Shown: positions 1 through 11,049, counted from the first letter of the stretch. The stretch: 64,000 bases of DNA from Paracoccaceae bacterium (GCA_028875855.1 JAGWVA010000010.1:1-64000), one strand, 5' to 3'. Numbers and translations: made by a program. The notes: generated from the sequence alone by a model not told the origin.

Positions 1-1161
1 CATGCCGACCGCAAGCGGCTGTTCCTTGAGGCCGGCCGCCTCGCCGTCGATCTGGCCAAGCGCTATTACGAAGGCGACGACGCAAGCGTCCTGCCGCGCA
101 ACATCGCGACCAAGGCGGCATTCGAGAATGCGATGACGCTCGACATCGCCATGGGCGGGTCCACCAACACGGTGCTGCACCTGCTGGCCGCCGCCTACGA
201 AGGCGAGGTGGACTTTACCATGGAAGACATCGACCGGCTGTCGCGCCGCGTGCCCGTTCTGTGCAAGGTCGCGCCGTCGAAAAGCGACGTGCACATGGAA
301 GACGTCCACCGCGCCGGCGGCATCATGGCGATCCTGGGCGAGCTGGACCGCGCGGGCCTTCTGAACCCGGACGTGCATTCCGTCCATGCGCCGTCCCTGC
401 GGGCCGCGCTGGATCGCTGGGACGTGATGCGCGTGAACGACCCGGCGGTGCATGAATTCTACCGGGCCGCGCCGGGCGGCGTGCGCACCTCGGTCGCCTT
501 CTCGCAGGCGAGCCGCTATGACGCGCTCGACCTCGACCGCAAGGGCGGGGTGATCCGCGATGCGGAACATGCCTTCTCGAAGGATGGCGGTCTTGCGGTC
601 CTGTCGGGCAACCTGGCCGAGGACGGCTGCATCGTGAAGACGGCCGGCGTCGATGAATCGATCCTGAAATTCACCGGCCCCGCCCATGTCTTCGAAAGCC
701 AGGAGGACGCGGTCTCCGGCATCCTGACGGGAAAGGTCGTGCCGGGCGAGGTGGTGGTGATCCGCTACGAAGGGCCGCGCGGCGGGCCGGGGATGCAGGA
801 AATGCTGTATCCGACCAGCTACCTGAAATCCAAGGGCCTCGGCAAAGCCTGTGCGCTGGTCACCGATGGCCGCTTCTCGGGCGGGTCCTCGGGGTTGTCG
901 ATCGGCCACGTCTCGCCCGAAGCGGCGGAAGGCGGGCTGATCGGGCTGGTCGAGACCGGTGACACGATCGAACTGGATATCCCGAACCGCCGCATCCACC
1001 TTGCCGTGGACGAGGCGACGCTGGCCGAGCGCCGCAAGCAGCGCGACGCGGCGGGCTGGAAGCCGGTGAAGGCGCGGCCGCGCAAGGTCAGCACGGCGCT
1101 GCGGGCCTATGCCGCCATGACCACCAGCGCCGCGCGGGGCGCGGTGCGGGTCGTGAAATAA
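1..1161 (+). CDS. ilvD: Dihydroxy-acid dehydratase, C-terminal part (5' end outside window)
   Basis: Frame open from base 1 ([27 protein letters not shown]...[25 protein letters not shown]...[23 protein letters not shown]), typical IlvD/Edd motifs. Confidence 0.95.
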   Translation, partial: HADRKRLFLEAGRLAVDLAKRYYEGDDASVLPRNIATKAAFENAMTLDIAMGGSTNTVLHLLAAAYEGEVDFTMEDIDRLSRRVPVLCKVAPSKSDVHMEDVHRAGGIMAILGELDRAGLLNPDVHSVHAPSLRAALDRWDVMRVNDPAVHEFYRAAPGGVRTSVAFSQASRYDALDLDRKGGVIRDAEHAFSKDGGLAVLSGNLAEDGCIVKTAGVDESILKFTGPAHVFESQEDAVSGILTGKVVPGEVVVIRYEGPRGGPGMQEMLYPTSYLKSKGLGKACALVTDGRFSGGSSGLSIGHVSPEAAEGGLIGLVETGDTIELDIPNRRIHLAVDEATLAERRKQRDAAGWKPVKARPRKVSTALRAYAAMTTSAARGAVRVVK

Positions 1162-1186
1162 GGTCACCCAGCCTTCGATGAAAAGC

Positions 1187-1213
1187 AAACGCGGCGCCCC
1201 TGGCGCCGCGTTT
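1187..1213. terminator. Bidirectional intrinsic-terminator-like hairpin between convergent genes
   Basis: AAACGCGGCGCC-CCT-GGCGCCGCGTTT perfect inverted repeat between ilvD stop and the convergent membrane gene. Confidence 0.75.
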
Positions 1214-1234
1214 CGTTTGCGGCCCTCGCGGATG

Positions 1235-2077
1235 TCAGTGCGACAGGGCCGGCAGGAAGCTGTCTTCCATCTCGCGCGCGCGGCGGCGCGAGTCGCGGAT
1301 CATGTCTGCGATCCGACCCATCGCGATCCCCCGCATGAACAGGCTGGCCGGCACGAAGGCCCAGGCCGTCACCACCCAGATGATGGATTCGGGCGACGTC
1401 AGACCGACCGGGGCCACGACATCCGCCGCGACCTTCATGATCGCCGGCAGCACGAAGGGCAAAAGGAAGCCGACCGACAGGTTCATCCGCGCATCGCGTT
1501 CAAGCCGTTCGACGACATCGCCGCCCACGGTCGGGTCGAAGGTCGGCAGGTTGACCCAGACGTTGAACACGCCGTTCGACGACGGCCAGCCGAAAAGCTT
1601 GAGCACGACCACGAAGAAGCCAAGCATGACCAGCGAAATCAGGTAGGCCATTCCGGCGGCCGCCCGGACGACGGCGATCTGCTCGGGGACGGCATCGCGC
1701 GGCAGCATCAGCGTCAGCAGCCGGACCGGGCTGTAGGGCACATCGACGACGCGCCCCAGCACGTCGCCCACGGATTGCGCAAGCAGCACGAAGGGCGACG
1801 GGTGAGCCGTCTTCACGCAGATCGCCGTCAGGATCGTGACCGTCAGCAGAAGCGTGACATAGCGAATGCGGTTGTAGGGCGGCGCGTCGCGAAACTCGAT
1901 CAAGCCGGGATAGACCGCAAGGTATTCGACGAAGATCAGCGCCCCGGCGAAAAAGCCAAGAAAGGCGACAACCTGATCGGAATCGCCCATGCCGCGCGGC
2001 AACATCAGTGACGGCACCGCAAGCACAAGCATTGCCAGAAGTGCGCGCACAATCGCACCCGGAATCCTGTCGATCAC
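1235..2077 (-). CDS. Uncharacterised multi-pass membrane protein
   Basis: ORF with several hydrophobic segments; GTG start at 2077 (VIDRIPGAIVRALLAMLVLAVPSLML) preferred over the longer upstream extension. Confidence 0.6.
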   Translation of the reverse strand: MIDRIPGAIVRALLAMLVLAVPSLMLPRGMGDSDQVVAFLGFFAGALIFVEYLAVYPGLIEFRDAPPYNRIRYVTLLLTVTILTAICVKTAHPSPFVLLAQSVGDVLGRVVDVPYSPVRLLTLMLPRDAVPEQIAVVRAAAGMAYLISLVMLGFFVVVLKLFGWPSSNGVFNVWVNLPTFDPTVGGDVVERLERDARMNLSVGFLLPFVLPAIMKVAADVVAPVGLTSPESIIWVVTAWAFVPASLFMRGIAMGRIADMIRDSRRRAREMEDSFLPALSH

Positions 2078-2283
2078 CGCTCGCCTTCCCTCAACCCGGA
2101 CAGGGACGATACGATGCCGCCCCTTTGTTTCTTTTGAGTTACGCCAATTGTGGCGATATGCCTCAATAATGCCCAAGTTTTGCCTTCTTTCCCGTTGGCC
2201 ATCAACCTTTTGTTCATAAAGCGTAAGAATTGGGGGGCATTTGGGCAGGGTTGTCGCCACTTTGCATCAATTTCGCAGCAAAA

Positions 2284-2311
2284 AAGGGGCAGCCTCGGTG
2301 GGCTGCCCCTT
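2284..2311 (-). terminator. Intrinsic terminator of leuD
   Basis: AAGGGGCAGCC-TCGGTG-GGCTGCCCCTT hairpin, followed by a T-run on the minus strand, directly downstream of leuD. Confidence 0.8.
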
Positions 2312-2329
2312 CACAACGCTATATCTGGT

Positions 2330-2935
2330 TCAGATCCAGGGACGCTGCGCGGCCATCTTGCCTTCGAACGTGTCGATCGCCGTGGCTTTTTCCAGCGTCA
2401 GACCGATATCGTCCAGACCATTGAGAAGGCAGTGCTTCTTGAACGGGTCGAGGTCGAAGGCGAACGCCTTCCCGTCCGAGGTCGTCACCGTCTGCTCTTC
2501 GAGATCGACCGTGATCCGGGCGTTGGCGCCCTTGCGCGCGTCGTCCATCAGCTCGTCCACGGCTTCCTGCGGCAGAACGATCGGCAGGATGCCATTCTTG
2601 AAGCAGTTGTTGTAGAAGATGTCGGCAAAGCTGGTGGAGATCACGCAGCGGATGCCGAAATCCAGAAGCGCCCAGGGCGCATGTTCGCGCGACGAACCGC
2701 AGCCGAAGTTGTCGCCCGCCACGATGATCTCGGCATTCCGGTAGGCGGGCTGGTTCAGCACGAAATCCGGGATCTCGTTGCCATCGGCGTCATAGCGCAT
2801 CTCGTCGAACAGGTTCTTGCCAAGGCCCGTGCGGGCGATGGTCTTCAGGAACTGCTTCGGGATGATCATGTCCGTGTCGATGTTGACCAGCGGCATGGGC
2901 GCCGCAACGCCGGTGAGCTTGGTGAATTTGTCCAT
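2330..2935 (-). CDS. leuD: 3-isopropylmalate dehydratase small subunit
   Basis: [33 protein letters not shown]...[34 protein letters not shown]. Confidence 0.97.
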   Translation of the reverse strand: MDKFTKLTGVAAPMPLVNIDTDMIIPKQFLKTIARTGLGKNLFDEMRYDADGNEIPDFVLNQPAYRNAEIIVAGDNFGCGSSREHAPWALLDFGIRCVISTSFADIFYNNCFKNGILPIVLPQEAVDELMDDARKGANARITVDLEEQTVTTSDGKAFAFDLDPFKKHCLLNGLDDIGLTLEKATAIDTFEGKMAAQRPWI

Positions 2936-2946
2936 CGTCCGGTTCC

Positions 2947-4353
2947 TTACATCAGCTCGCGCACGTCGGTCATGTGCCCCGTGATCGCGGCAGCCGCCGC
3001 CATCGCCGGGCTCATCAGGTGGGTGCGTCCGCCGCGACCCTGACGGCCTTCGAAATTGCGGTTCGACGTGGCCGCGCAGCGTTCGCCGGGCGACAGCTGG
3101 TCGGGGTTCATCGCAAGGCACATCGAACAGCCGGCCAGCCGCCATTCAAAGCCAGCATCGATGAAGATCTTGTCCAGACCTTCTTCTTCGGCCTGCGCCC
3201 GCACGAGGCCCGAACCCGGAACGATCATGGCGCGCATGCCGTCCTTCACCTTCTTGCCCTTCAGGATCGCGGCCGCGGCGCGCAGATCCTCGATCCGGCC
3301 GTTGGTGCAAGAACCGATGAATATGGTGTCGATGGCGATGTCGGTCAGCTTCTGGCCGGGCTTCAGGCCCATGTAGTCCAGCGCGCGCTTCGCCGCCTCG
3401 ACCTTGCCGCCCGAGAAGTCTTCCGGGTTCGGCACGACACCGGTGATCGGCAGCACGTCCTCGGGCGAGGTGCCCCAGGTCACGACCGGGGCGATGTCCT
3501 CGCCCCTCAGCGTGACGACCTTGTCGAAATGCGCGCCCTCGTCGGTGAAGAGCGTCTTCCAGTAGGCCAGCGCCGCTTCCCACGCCGCGCCCTTCGGCGC
3601 ATGGGGACGGCCCATCACATATTCAAAGGTCTTTTCGTCCGGCGCGATAAGGCCCGCGCGGGCGCCGCCTTCGATCGCCATGTTGCAGACGGTCATGCGG
3701 CCTTCCATCGACAGCTCGCGGATCGCCTGACCGCAGTATTCGATGACATGGCCGGTGCCGCCCGCGGTGCCGGTGGCGCCGATGACGGACAGGGTGATGT
3801 CCTTGGCCGTCACCCCGGGGGGCAGCGAGCCGGTGATCTCCACCTTCATGTTCTTCGATTTCTTCTGGATCAGCGTCTGGGTCGCCAGAACGTGTTCCAC
3901 TTCCGACGTGCCGATCCCGTGGGCGAGCGCCCCGAAGGCGCCATGCGTCGCGGTGTGGCTGTCGCCGCAGACCACCGTCATGCCCGGCAGGGTCCAGCCC
4001 TGTTCCGGTCCCACGATGTGCACGATGCCCTGACGGACGTCGTTCACCGGATAGTAGTTCACGCCGAAGTCGCGGGCGTTCTTGTCCAGCGCCTCGACCT
4101 GGATGCGGCTTTCCTCGTTCTCGATCCCCTTTTCACGGTCGAGCGTGGTGGGCACGTTGTGGTCGGGAACCGCGATGGTCTTTTCCGGCGCGCGCACCTT
4201 GCGGCCGGTCATGCGCAGACCCTCGAACGCCTGCGGCGAGGTCACCTCGTGCACGAGGTGGCGGTCGATATACAGCAGGCAGGTGCCATCGGGGTCTTGC
4301 TGGACGACGTGATCGTCCCAAATCTTGTCATAGAGCGTGCGGGGAGCGGACAT
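2947..4353 (-). CDS. leuC: 3-isopropylmalate dehydratase large subunit
   Basis: [17 protein letters not shown]...[34 protein letters not shown]...[15 protein letters not shown]; Fe-S aconitase family motifs. Confidence 0.97.
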   Translation of the reverse strand: MSAPRTLYDKIWDDHVVQQDPDGTCLLYIDRHLVHEVTSPQAFEGLRMTGRKVRAPEKTIAVPDHNVPTTLDREKGIENEESRIQVEALDKNARDFGVNYYPVNDVRQGIVHIVGPEQGWTLPGMTVVCGDSHTATHGAFGALAHGIGTSEVEHVLATQTLIQKKSKNMKVEITGSLPPGVTAKDITLSVIGATGTAGGTGHVIEYCGQAIRELSMEGRMTVCNMAIEGGARAGLIAPDEKTFEYVMGRPHAPKGAAWEAALAYWKTLFTDEGAHFDKVVTLRGEDIAPVVTWGTSPEDVLPITGVVPNPEDFSGGKVEAAKRALDYMGLKPGQKLTDIAIDTIFIGSCTNGRIEDLRAAAAILKGKKVKDGMRAMIVPGSGLVRAQAEEEGLDKIFIDAGFEWRLAGCSMCLAMNPDQLSPGERCAATSNRNFEGRQGRGGRTHLMSPAMAAAAAITGHMTDVRELM

Positions 4354-4597
4354 GGCTCAGTCTCTCGCATTGGGAATTGGAAAGGGTGCAGGTCGCGTGA
4401 ACTCACGCGGAGGCGGACGCCTGAAGTCGGGCGAGCACGGAGCACGTGGCCCCGTAAAAGCGCCACGGAAGGCGGGCGCGGTCACCAATGTCGAAAAAGC
4501 GCGTCATGGCCGGTTGATACTCTTCGCCCCGTGCCGAGGCAAGGCCGTCGAAGGCCAGCGACCCGTGCGAATGTGAACCGAACCGCCGGCTGGCGCG

Positions 4598-5233
4598 TTG
4601 AAGGAAAGGATGCGGACGATGCGGCGGATCATTCTGGCGGCGGCGCTGATCGGGCTTGCCGCCACGGCGGAGGCAGAAATGTACAAGGGCTACGAGACAC
4701 CGGACTATCGCGTGGAACGGACCAGCGGAGAGGTCGAGATCCGCAGCTACCCCGCCCACCTCGTGGCCGAGGTGACGGTGTCGGGCGACCGCTCCACGGC
4801 GGCGAACCGGGGCTTTCGCATCCTCGCGGGCTATATCTTCGGCGGCAATGCGGGCAGCGAGAAGATCGCGATGACGACCCCGGTGCGCGAAATTCCCCAG
4901 AAGATCGCCATGACGACCCCGGTCACGCAGACAGGCAGCGCGGACAGCTGGACGATAACCTTCGGGATGCCCGCGGTCTGGACCCGCGACAGCCTGCCCA
5001 AGCCCAAGGACGACCGCATCCGGTTCCGCGAAGTCCCGGCCGAACGTCTCGCGGCGATCCGCTTCTCGGGCTGGCCCACGCAGGGCTCGCTTGACCGGCA
5101 CGCTAGGACCCTGCGCGACGAACTGGCGAAGATGGGCGAACATCCGGAGGGGGCGCCGTTCTACATGTTCTACGACTCGCCCTTCACCCTGCCGTGGAAC
5201 CGCCGGAACGAGGTGGCGCTGCGCCTGAAATAG
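4598..5233 (+). CDS. SOUL-family haem-binding protein, probably secreted
   Basis: Signal-peptide-like N-terminus followed by EMYKGYETPDYRVERTSGEVEIRSYPAHLVAEVTV...IFGGNAGSEKIAMTTPV; SOUL family. Confidence 0.85.
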   Translation: MKERMRTMRRIILAAALIGLAATAEAEMYKGYETPDYRVERTSGEVEIRSYPAHLVAEVTVSGDRSTAANRGFRILAGYIFGGNAGSEKIAMTTPVREIPQKIAMTTPVTQTGSADSWTITFGMPAVWTRDSLPKPKDDRIRFREVPAERLAAIRFSGWPTQGSLDRHARTLRDELAKMGEHPEGAPFYMFYDSPFTLPWNRRNEVALRLK

Positions 5234-5279
5234 AACAACGGGCCTCCCGCGCTGAGTCCCGGCCGCCACGCTGCCGGGC

Positions 5280-5299
5280 AAAGACGGCGTGCGTCTTTT
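5280..5299 (+). terminator. Possible intrinsic terminator after SOUL gene
   Basis: AAAGACG-GCGTG-CGTCTTT followed by T. Confidence 0.4.
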
Positions 5300-5402
5300 G
5301 CACAGCTTGCTCTTTGTAAACGTTTCATGGAGAAATGGGCGACTTTCCGCGCACGGTGCTCCACGGGGCACATCGTGGCGGAGCCACTGGGGACCGCCTG
5401 CG

Positions 5403-5930
5403 ATGACCGCCCGCCCGATTCTCTGCGCTGCCTGCCTTGCCGTGGCGATCGCCCCGGCCATCGCGGCCGCCTATACGATCAGCGATCCGCTGGCCGCCGC
5501 GCCAAAGGCGCTCCGGGTGACGGTCAGCCTGCCCGAGGGCATCGGCATCCTGCCCGGATCGGCCGCGCTTCATGTCAGCGTGACCAATCCCAAGACCGCG
5601 GAAATGCGCGCCTCAACCGACGGGCTGACCGAGATCGGCGCCACGAACGGCGCCCATGCGCTGGCGCTGGCCAAACCGGCAGAGGCGGATTTCGCCAATC
5701 TGGAAAAGACCGTGGCAGACTGGCGGCGCGCCAATGCCGCGCCCGCTGCCCAGATCGACGTGACCTTCACCCCCTGCCGCACCACCGAAAAGGCGGCGGC
5801 CGGCGGAACGATCTCGGTCGCGCTGCAACCCGACGAACGGGCCCCGCGCCTTGTTCTGGTGCCGCCGGGCACGCTGCTGTCGGACTACCTCGGAGACGCC
5901 GCCGCGCGCATTGTCGCCTGCCCCAAATGA
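5403..5930 (+). CDS. Hypothetical secreted protein
   Basis: ATG at 5403 with signal peptide (MTARPILCAACLAVAIAPAIAAAYT); no family recognised. Confidence 0.55.
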   Translation: MTARPILCAACLAVAIAPAIAAAYTISDPLAAAPKALRVTVSLPEGIGILPGSAALHVSVTNPKTAEMRASTDGLTEIGATNGAHALALAKPAEADFANLEKTVADWRRANAAPAAQIDVTFTPCRTTEKAAAGGTISVALQPDERAPRLVLVPPGTLLSDYLGDAAARIVACPK

Positions 5931-6077
5931 TCGTCTGCGGTGTCATTGAGATTTGACCCCGCAGATGTTACCTTGAAGAAACCCAGCGCCGGGGCTCTGT
6001 CGGCGCGCGTGACGGAGGACAATGTCCTGTCTCAGACACTGCCCGCAGCGGGCACGAACGCTGCACCGAGGGCGCCC

Positions 6078-6440
6078 ATGACGGCGTCAGGCGAAACCAT
6101 CTCCGGCAAGGAGCTTCTGGATCGCGTCCTCGCCTCTCTCGAAGACGACAAGGCGGAAGACATCGTCTCGATCGACCTGCGTGGCCGGTCGGATGTCGCC
6201 GATTACATGGTCGTCTGCTCTGGCCGCTCGTCGCGGCAGGTCGCCGCGATCGCCGACAAGCTGGCGGACCGGCTCAAGACGGAACAGGGCATCCATTGCA
6301 AGATGGAAGGCAAGGAGGCGGGCGACTGGGTGCTGATCGACGCGGGCGATGTGATCGTCCATGTCTTCCGCCCCGAGGTGCGCGAATTCTACCAGCTTGA
6401 AAAGATGTGGATGCCCTCGCCGCGCAGCGCCAAGGCCTGA
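6078..6440 (+). CDS. rsfS: Ribosome silencing factor
   Basis: SGKELLDRVLASLEDDKAEDIVSIDLRGRSDVADYMVVCSGRSSRQVAAIADKL...EGKEAGDWVLIDAGDVIVHVFRPEVREFYQLEKMW. Confidence 0.95.
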   Translation: MTASGETISGKELLDRVLASLEDDKAEDIVSIDLRGRSDVADYMVVCSGRSSRQVAAIADKLADRLKTEQGIHCKMEGKEAGDWVLIDAGDVIVHVFRPEVREFYQLEKMWMPSPRSAKA

Positions 6441-6910
6441 TGCGGGTTCACATCTGCGCTGTGGGTCGGCTGCGTGCCGGCCCGGAACGCGATCTGATCG
6501 ACGATTACCTGACCCGGTTCGACCGCACGGGGCGGCCCCTTGGGCTTGGCCCCGCGACGCTGCATGAGGTCGAAGACCGCAAGGGCGGCGGCATGACGGC
6601 CGAGGCCGATCTGCTGGATCGCGCGGTTCCGTCGGGCGCGCTGCTCGCGGTGCTGGACGAACGCGGGGCGATCATGGCCTCGCCCGATTTCGCGGCAGAA
6701 CTCGCGCGCTGGCGCGACAACGGGCGGCAGGACGTGGCCTTTGTCATCGGCGGCGCCGACGGCATCGCGCCCGCCCTCCGCACCCGGGCCGATTTCGCGC
6801 TGTCCTTCGGCAAGATGGTGTGGCCGCACATGCTGGCCCGGGTGATGCTGGCCGAACAGCTTTACCGCGCGGCCTCGATCCTTGCGGGCAGTCCCTATCA
6901 CCGGGTCTGA
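6440..6910 (+). CDS. rlmH: 23S rRNA (pseudouridine1915-N3)-methyltransferase
   Basis: MRVHICAVGRLRAGPERDLIDDYLTRF...VAFVIGGADGIAPALRTRADFALSFGKMVWPHMLARVMLAEQLYRAASILAGSPYHRV; TGA/ATG overlap with rsfS. Confidence 0.95.
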   Translation: MRVHICAVGRLRAGPERDLIDDYLTRFDRTGRPLGLGPATLHEVEDRKGGGMTAEADLLDRAVPSGALLAVLDERGAIMASPDFAAELARWRDNGRQDVAFVIGGADGIAPALRTRADFALSFGKMVWPHMLARVMLAEQLYRAASILAGSPYHRV

Positions 6911-7009
6911 CCCGGCCCCCGGGCAATCCTGCGTGACCGTTGCGCGCTGCGGTTGCCCCCGCCCGGGCACCCCGGTAGAACGAAGCCGACCCAGCAGAGG
7001 AGCCTGCCC

Positions 7010-8530
7010 ATGACCGCACCGAAGCCCGTCATTCTCTGCATTCTCGACGGCTGGGGCCTGAACCCCGACACTTCGGCCAATGCGCCCTATCTTGCCAAGA
7101 CGCCGACCTTCGACCGGTTGATGGCGACCTGCCCCAATGCGACGCTGGTCACCCATGGCCCGGACGTGGGCCTGCCCAGCGGGCAGATGGGCAATTCGGA
7201 GGTCGGCCACATGAACATCGGCGCGGGTCGCGTCGTGGCGATGGATCTTGGCCAGATCGACCTTGCGATCGAGGACGGCAGCTTCGCCAGGAAAGCGGCG
7301 CTCAACGATTTCATCGACACGCTGAAAGGCACAGGCGGGACGGCGCATCTGATGGGCGTGGTCTCGAACGGCGGAGTGCACGGGCATATCCTGCACCTGC
7401 TCACGGCGGCGAAGGTCATCGCGGGGGCGGGCGTGCCGGTGGTGATCCACGCGATCACCGATGGCCGCGACGTCGCGCCGACCTCGGCCGCGGGGTTCAT
7501 GGCCGACCTGCTGCGCGACCTGCCGAAGGGTGCGACGGTCGGCAGCGTGATCGGCCGCTACTTCGCAATGGACCGCGACAACCGCTGGGACCGCGTGGGC
7601 CGGGCCTACAACGCGATGATCAAGGCCGAAGGCGACACCGCCCCCGATGCAAAGGCCGCCGTGAAGGCTGCTTATGACCGGGACGAGACGGACGAGTTCA
7701 TTACCCCCACGGTAATCGAAGGCTACGCGGGCGCCAAGGACGGCGACGGCTTCTTCTGCCTGAACTTCCGTGCCGACCGCGCGCGCGAGATCCTTCTGGC
7801 CATCGGCCAGCCCGGTTTCGACAAGTTCGACACCGGCCCGCGCCCGAAATGGGCGGGCCTGCTGGGCATGGTGGACTATTCCGAGACCCACAACGGCTTC
7901 ATGACGACCGCCTATCCCAAGCAGGTCGTGCAGAACACGCTGGCGGAATGGGTGGCCGGCAAGGGCCTGCGCCAGTTCCACATCGCCGAGACCGAGAAAT
8001 ATCCCCATGTCACCTTCTTCCTGAACGGCGGCAAGGAGACCCCCGAGACGGGCGAGACGCGCTACATGGCGGCCTCGCCGAAGGTGGCGACCTACGACTT
8101 GCAGCCCGAGATGTCGTCGGTCGAGGTGACGGACCATCTGGTGCAGGCGATCCATGACCGCTACGACCTGATCGTGGTGAACTTCGCCAACCCCGACATG
8201 GTCGGCCATACCGGCAGCCTGCCCGCCGCCATCGCCGCCTGCGAGGCGGTGGACCGCGGCCTGACCCGCGTCATCGCGGCGCTGGAACAGGAAGGCGGCG
8301 CGATGATCGTGACCGCCGACCATGGCAACTGCGAAACCATGGTGGACCCGGTGACCGGCGGGCCGCATACCGCCCATACCACCAACCCCGTGCCGGTCAT
8401 CCTTGTGGGCGGCCCGAAGGGCGCCAAGCTGCATGGCGGGCGGCTCGCGGACCTTGCGCCGACGGTGCTTGACCTGATGCAGATCGCCCCGCCGCCCGAA
8501 ATGACCGGAAAGAGCCTGATCGACAGATGA
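7010..8530 (+). CDS. gpmI: 2,3-bisphosphoglycerate-independent phosphoglycerate mutase
   Basis: MTAPKPVILCILDGWGLNPDTSANAPYLAKTPTFDRLM...GLPSGQMGNSEVGHMNIGAGRVV. Confidence 0.97.
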   Translation: MTAPKPVILCILDGWGLNPDTSANAPYLAKTPTFDRLMATCPNATLVTHGPDVGLPSGQMGNSEVGHMNIGAGRVVAMDLGQIDLAIEDGSFARKAALNDFIDTLKGTGGTAHLMGVVSNGGVHGHILHLLTAAKVIAGAGVPVVIHAITDGRDVAPTSAAGFMADLLRDLPKGATVGSVIGRYFAMDRDNRWDRVGRAYNAMIKAEGDTAPDAKAAVKAAYDRDETDEFITPTVIEGYAGAKDGDGFFCLNFRADRAREILLAIGQPGFDKFDTGPRPKWAGLLGMVDYSETHNGFMTTAYPKQVVQNTLAEWVAGKGLRQFHIAETEKYPHVTFFLNGGKETPETGETRYMAASPKVATYDLQPEMSSVEVTDHLVQAIHDRYDLIVVNFANPDMVGHTGSLPAAIAACEAVDRGLTRVIAALEQEGGAMIVTADHGNCETMVDPVTGGPHTAHTTNPVPVILVGGPKGAKLHGGRLADLAPTVLDLMQIAPPPEMTGKSLIDR

Positions 8531-9660
8531 TCCGCCGCCTGGGCCCGATCCTTGCGCTTTGCCTCGCCGCGACCTCGGCGCACGCCGCGGAAACCGCGGT
8601 GCAACAGGCGAAATCGGCCGCGGCCGAGCTGAAATCGGCTGTCGTCGCGATGCAGGCCGCAAGCTCGGCAAAGGACCGGGTAAGCGCGCTGACCCAGACG
8701 ATCCAGGCCTATGAAACCGGCCTGTCCGCGCTGCGGATCGGGCTGCGCCGCGTCAGTTTCCGCGAAGCCGCCGTGAAGACCCAGATCGACGCCAAGCGCG
8801 ACCGGATCTCGCGACTTCTGGGCGTGCTGTCGTCCATCGGGCGGACGCCGGGGCCGCTGCTGTTGCTGAACCCCGACGGGCCGCTGGGCACCGTGCGGTC
8901 GGGCATGATGGTGTCGGACGTGACCCCGGGCCTTCAGGCCGAGGCGCAGGCGCTGGCGGCAAGCCTCAAGGAGATCGCCGCGCTTCGGGCCGCGCAGGAA
9001 GAGGCCGCGAAGACCCTGACCCGCGGTCTCAAGACGGTCGAGGCCGCGCGGCTTGAACTAAGCCAGGCGATCTCGACCCGCCGCGACCTGCCGCATCGCT
9101 TCACCGAAAGCCCGGCGGAGCTTGCCACGGTGGCGAAAAGCATCACCTCGCTGGGCAACTTCGCCGATCTGCTGTCGGACCGCCGGATGGCCGAGGGCGA
9201 CCCGACGAGGCCCTTTACCTCGGCCAAGGGAAGCCTGCCCTGGCCGGTGCAAGGCACGATCCTGCGCCACTCGGGCGAAGCGGACGCGGCCGGGATCGTT
9301 CGGCCCGGCGTCGTGATCGCCACACGCCCCCGCGCGCTGGTCACCGCGCCCTGGGCGGCAACTATCCGCTACCGGGGCCCGCTGCTGGACTACGGAAACG
9401 TGATCATCCTTGAACCCGGTGACGGATATCTGATGATCCTCGCGGGACTCGATACCGTATACGGTAACATGGGAGACGTGATCCCTGCCGGCACGCCGGT
9501 CGGGCTCATGGGGGGGAAGGATGCCAATCCGCAGGAGTTCATGGCCAGCGCCACAAATGGCGGTGGCGCGGGCGCCACGGAAACGCTTTACTTGGAACTC
9601 AGGCAGGGGGCCAAGCCCATCGATCCCGAAGGCTGGTTCGCCAAGATGACGAGGAATTAG
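8527..9660 (+). CDS. EnvC-like murein hydrolase activator / degenerate M23 peptidase
   Basis: Signal peptide, coiled-coil region, C-terminal LytM-like fold (LLDYGNVIILEPGDGYLMILAGLDTVYGNMGDVIPAGTPVGLMGG); located between gpmI and ctpA. Confidence 0.8.
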   Translation: MIRRLGPILALCLAATSAHAAETAVQQAKSAAAELKSAVVAMQAASSAKDRVSALTQTIQAYETGLSALRIGLRRVSFREAAVKTQIDAKRDRISRLLGVLSSIGRTPGPLLLLNPDGPLGTVRSGMMVSDVTPGLQAEAQALAASLKEIAALRAAQEEAAKTLTRGLKTVEAARLELSQAISTRRDLPHRFTESPAELATVAKSITSLGNFADLLSDRRMAEGDPTRPFTSAKGSLPWPVQGTILRHSGEADAAGIVRPGVVIATRPRALVTAPWAATIRYRGPLLDYGNVIILEPGDGYLMILAGLDTVYGNMGDVIPAGTPVGLMGGKDANPQEFMASATNGGGAGATETLYLELRQGAKPIDPEGWFAKMTRN

Positions 9661-9669
9661 GACGACGCC

Positions 9670-11049
9670 ATGAAGAAATTCGTAATGGCCGCCGTGGGCG
9701 GCACGCTGGCCGGTCTGGTAGTGACGACGCAGGTCGCGGGCCCGCTTTTCGCGCAGACCACCGCGAATGACAGCTCCGTCTATCAGCAGCTCGATCTGTT
9801 CGGGACCGTGTTCGACCGCATCCGGGCGCAATACGTCGAACCGGTCGGCGCCAAGAAGCTGATCGAGGCGGCGATCAACGGCATGCTGACCTCGCTCGAC
9901 CCGCATTCGAGCTACATGAACGCCAAGGAATACGCCGCGATGCAGGTGCAGACCCGCGGCGAATTCGGCGGCCTCGGGATCGAGGTCACGATGGATCAGG
10001 GCTATATCAAGGTCGTCTCGCCCATCGATGGCACGCCGGCGGCGAAGGCCGGGATCAAGCCGGGCGATTACATCGTGAAGGTCGATGGCAATTCCGTCAT
10101 GGGCATGACGCTCGACAAGGCCGTGGAACTGATGCGCGGGCCGATCGGATCGACGGTAAAGCTCGAGATCGCCCGCAAGGGTGAAAAGAACCCGATCCAC
10201 GTCACGCTGACGCGCGACACGATCAAGCTGACGGCCGGCAAGGGCTACCTTGAAGGCAATACCGTGGTCCTGCGCCTGACGACCTTCAACGACCAGACCT
10301 TCCCCGACATGGAGGCCGGTCTGAAGAAGGCGCTGAAGGATGCCGGCGGGCTCGACAAGATCAACGGCGTGGTGCTTGACCTTCGCAACAACCCCGGCGG
10401 GCTGCTGACGCAGGCGATCAAGGTGTCGGATGCCTTCCTCAATCAGGGCGAGATCGTCTCGACCCGCGGGCGCAATCCGGGCGATGGCGAACGCTGGAAC
10501 GCACGGCCGGGTGACCTGATCGACGGCAAACCGATGGTGGTGCTGATCAACGGCGGCACCGCCTCGGCAGCCGAGATTGTCACGGGGGCGCTGCAGGATC
10601 ACCACCGCGCCATCGTCGTCGGCACCAAGAGCTTCGGCAAGGGGTCGGTGCAGACAATCATCCCGATCAAGGGCGAGGGCGCGATGCGCCTGACGACGGC
10701 GCGGTATTACACCCCGTCGGGCCGGTCGATCCAGGCGCTTGGCATTTCCCCCGACATCGTCGTGCCGCAAGAGCAGGCAAAGCCGCTGCCCGCCGACCAG
10801 CAGAACAACCAGCAGACGTCCGAGGCGCAACTGGGCAGCAACATCCTGTCGAACGACTCGATGACCGCGGCCGAGAAAGAGCAATATCTGGCCGAGCAGA
10901 AGCGCGCGGCGGAAGAGGCGAAGCTGCGCGACACCGACTTCCAGCTGGCCTATGCGATCGACATCCTGCGCGGTCTCTCGGTCGTCAACGGCAAGTCGGC
11001 AGCGGCAAAGGCCCCGGCCCCCGCGCCCGCCACGGCCGCCAAGAAGTAA
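9670..11049 (+). CDS. ctpA: S41-family C-terminal processing peptidase
   Basis: PDZ ([30 protein letters not shown]) and S41 core ([51 protein letters not shown]). Confidence 0.95.
   Translation: MKKFVMAAVGGTLAGLVVTTQVAGPLFAQTTANDSSVYQQLDLFGTVFDRIRAQYVEPVGAKKLIEAAINGMLTSLDPHSSYMNAKEYAAMQVQTRGEFGGLGIEVTMDQGYIKVVSPIDGTPAAKAGIKPGDYIVKVDGNSVMGMTLDKAVELMRGPIGSTVKLEIARKGEKNPIHVTLTRDTIKLTAGKGYLEGNTVVLRLTTFNDQTFPDMEAGLKKALKDAGGLDKINGVVLDLRNNPGGLLTQAIKVSDAFLNQGEIVSTRGRNPGDGERWNARPGDLIDGKPMVVLINGGTASAAEIVTGALQDHHRAIVVGTKSFGKGSVQTIIPIKGEGAMRLTTARYYTPSGRSIQALGISPDIVVPQEQAKPLPADQQNNQQTSEAQLGSNILSNDSMTAAEKEQYLAEQKRAAEEAKLRDTDFQLAYAIDILRGLSVVNGKSAAAKAPAPAPATAAKK

Noticed and set aside
2182-2192. CUUCUUUCC anti-Shine-Dalgarno-like motif as in Rhodobacter CcsR-type sRNAs
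   Set aside because: No accompanying hairpin array or DUF1127 gene; single chance occurrence
4354-4597. Possible leucine attenuator leader peptide upstream of leuC
   Set aside because: Short minus-strand ORF (MALLRGHVLRARPTSG...) has no leucine-codon run and no clear terminator/antiterminator pair
6389-8671. 760-aa minus-strand ORF
   Set aside because: Antisense to rlmH and gpmI, which have clear family motifs
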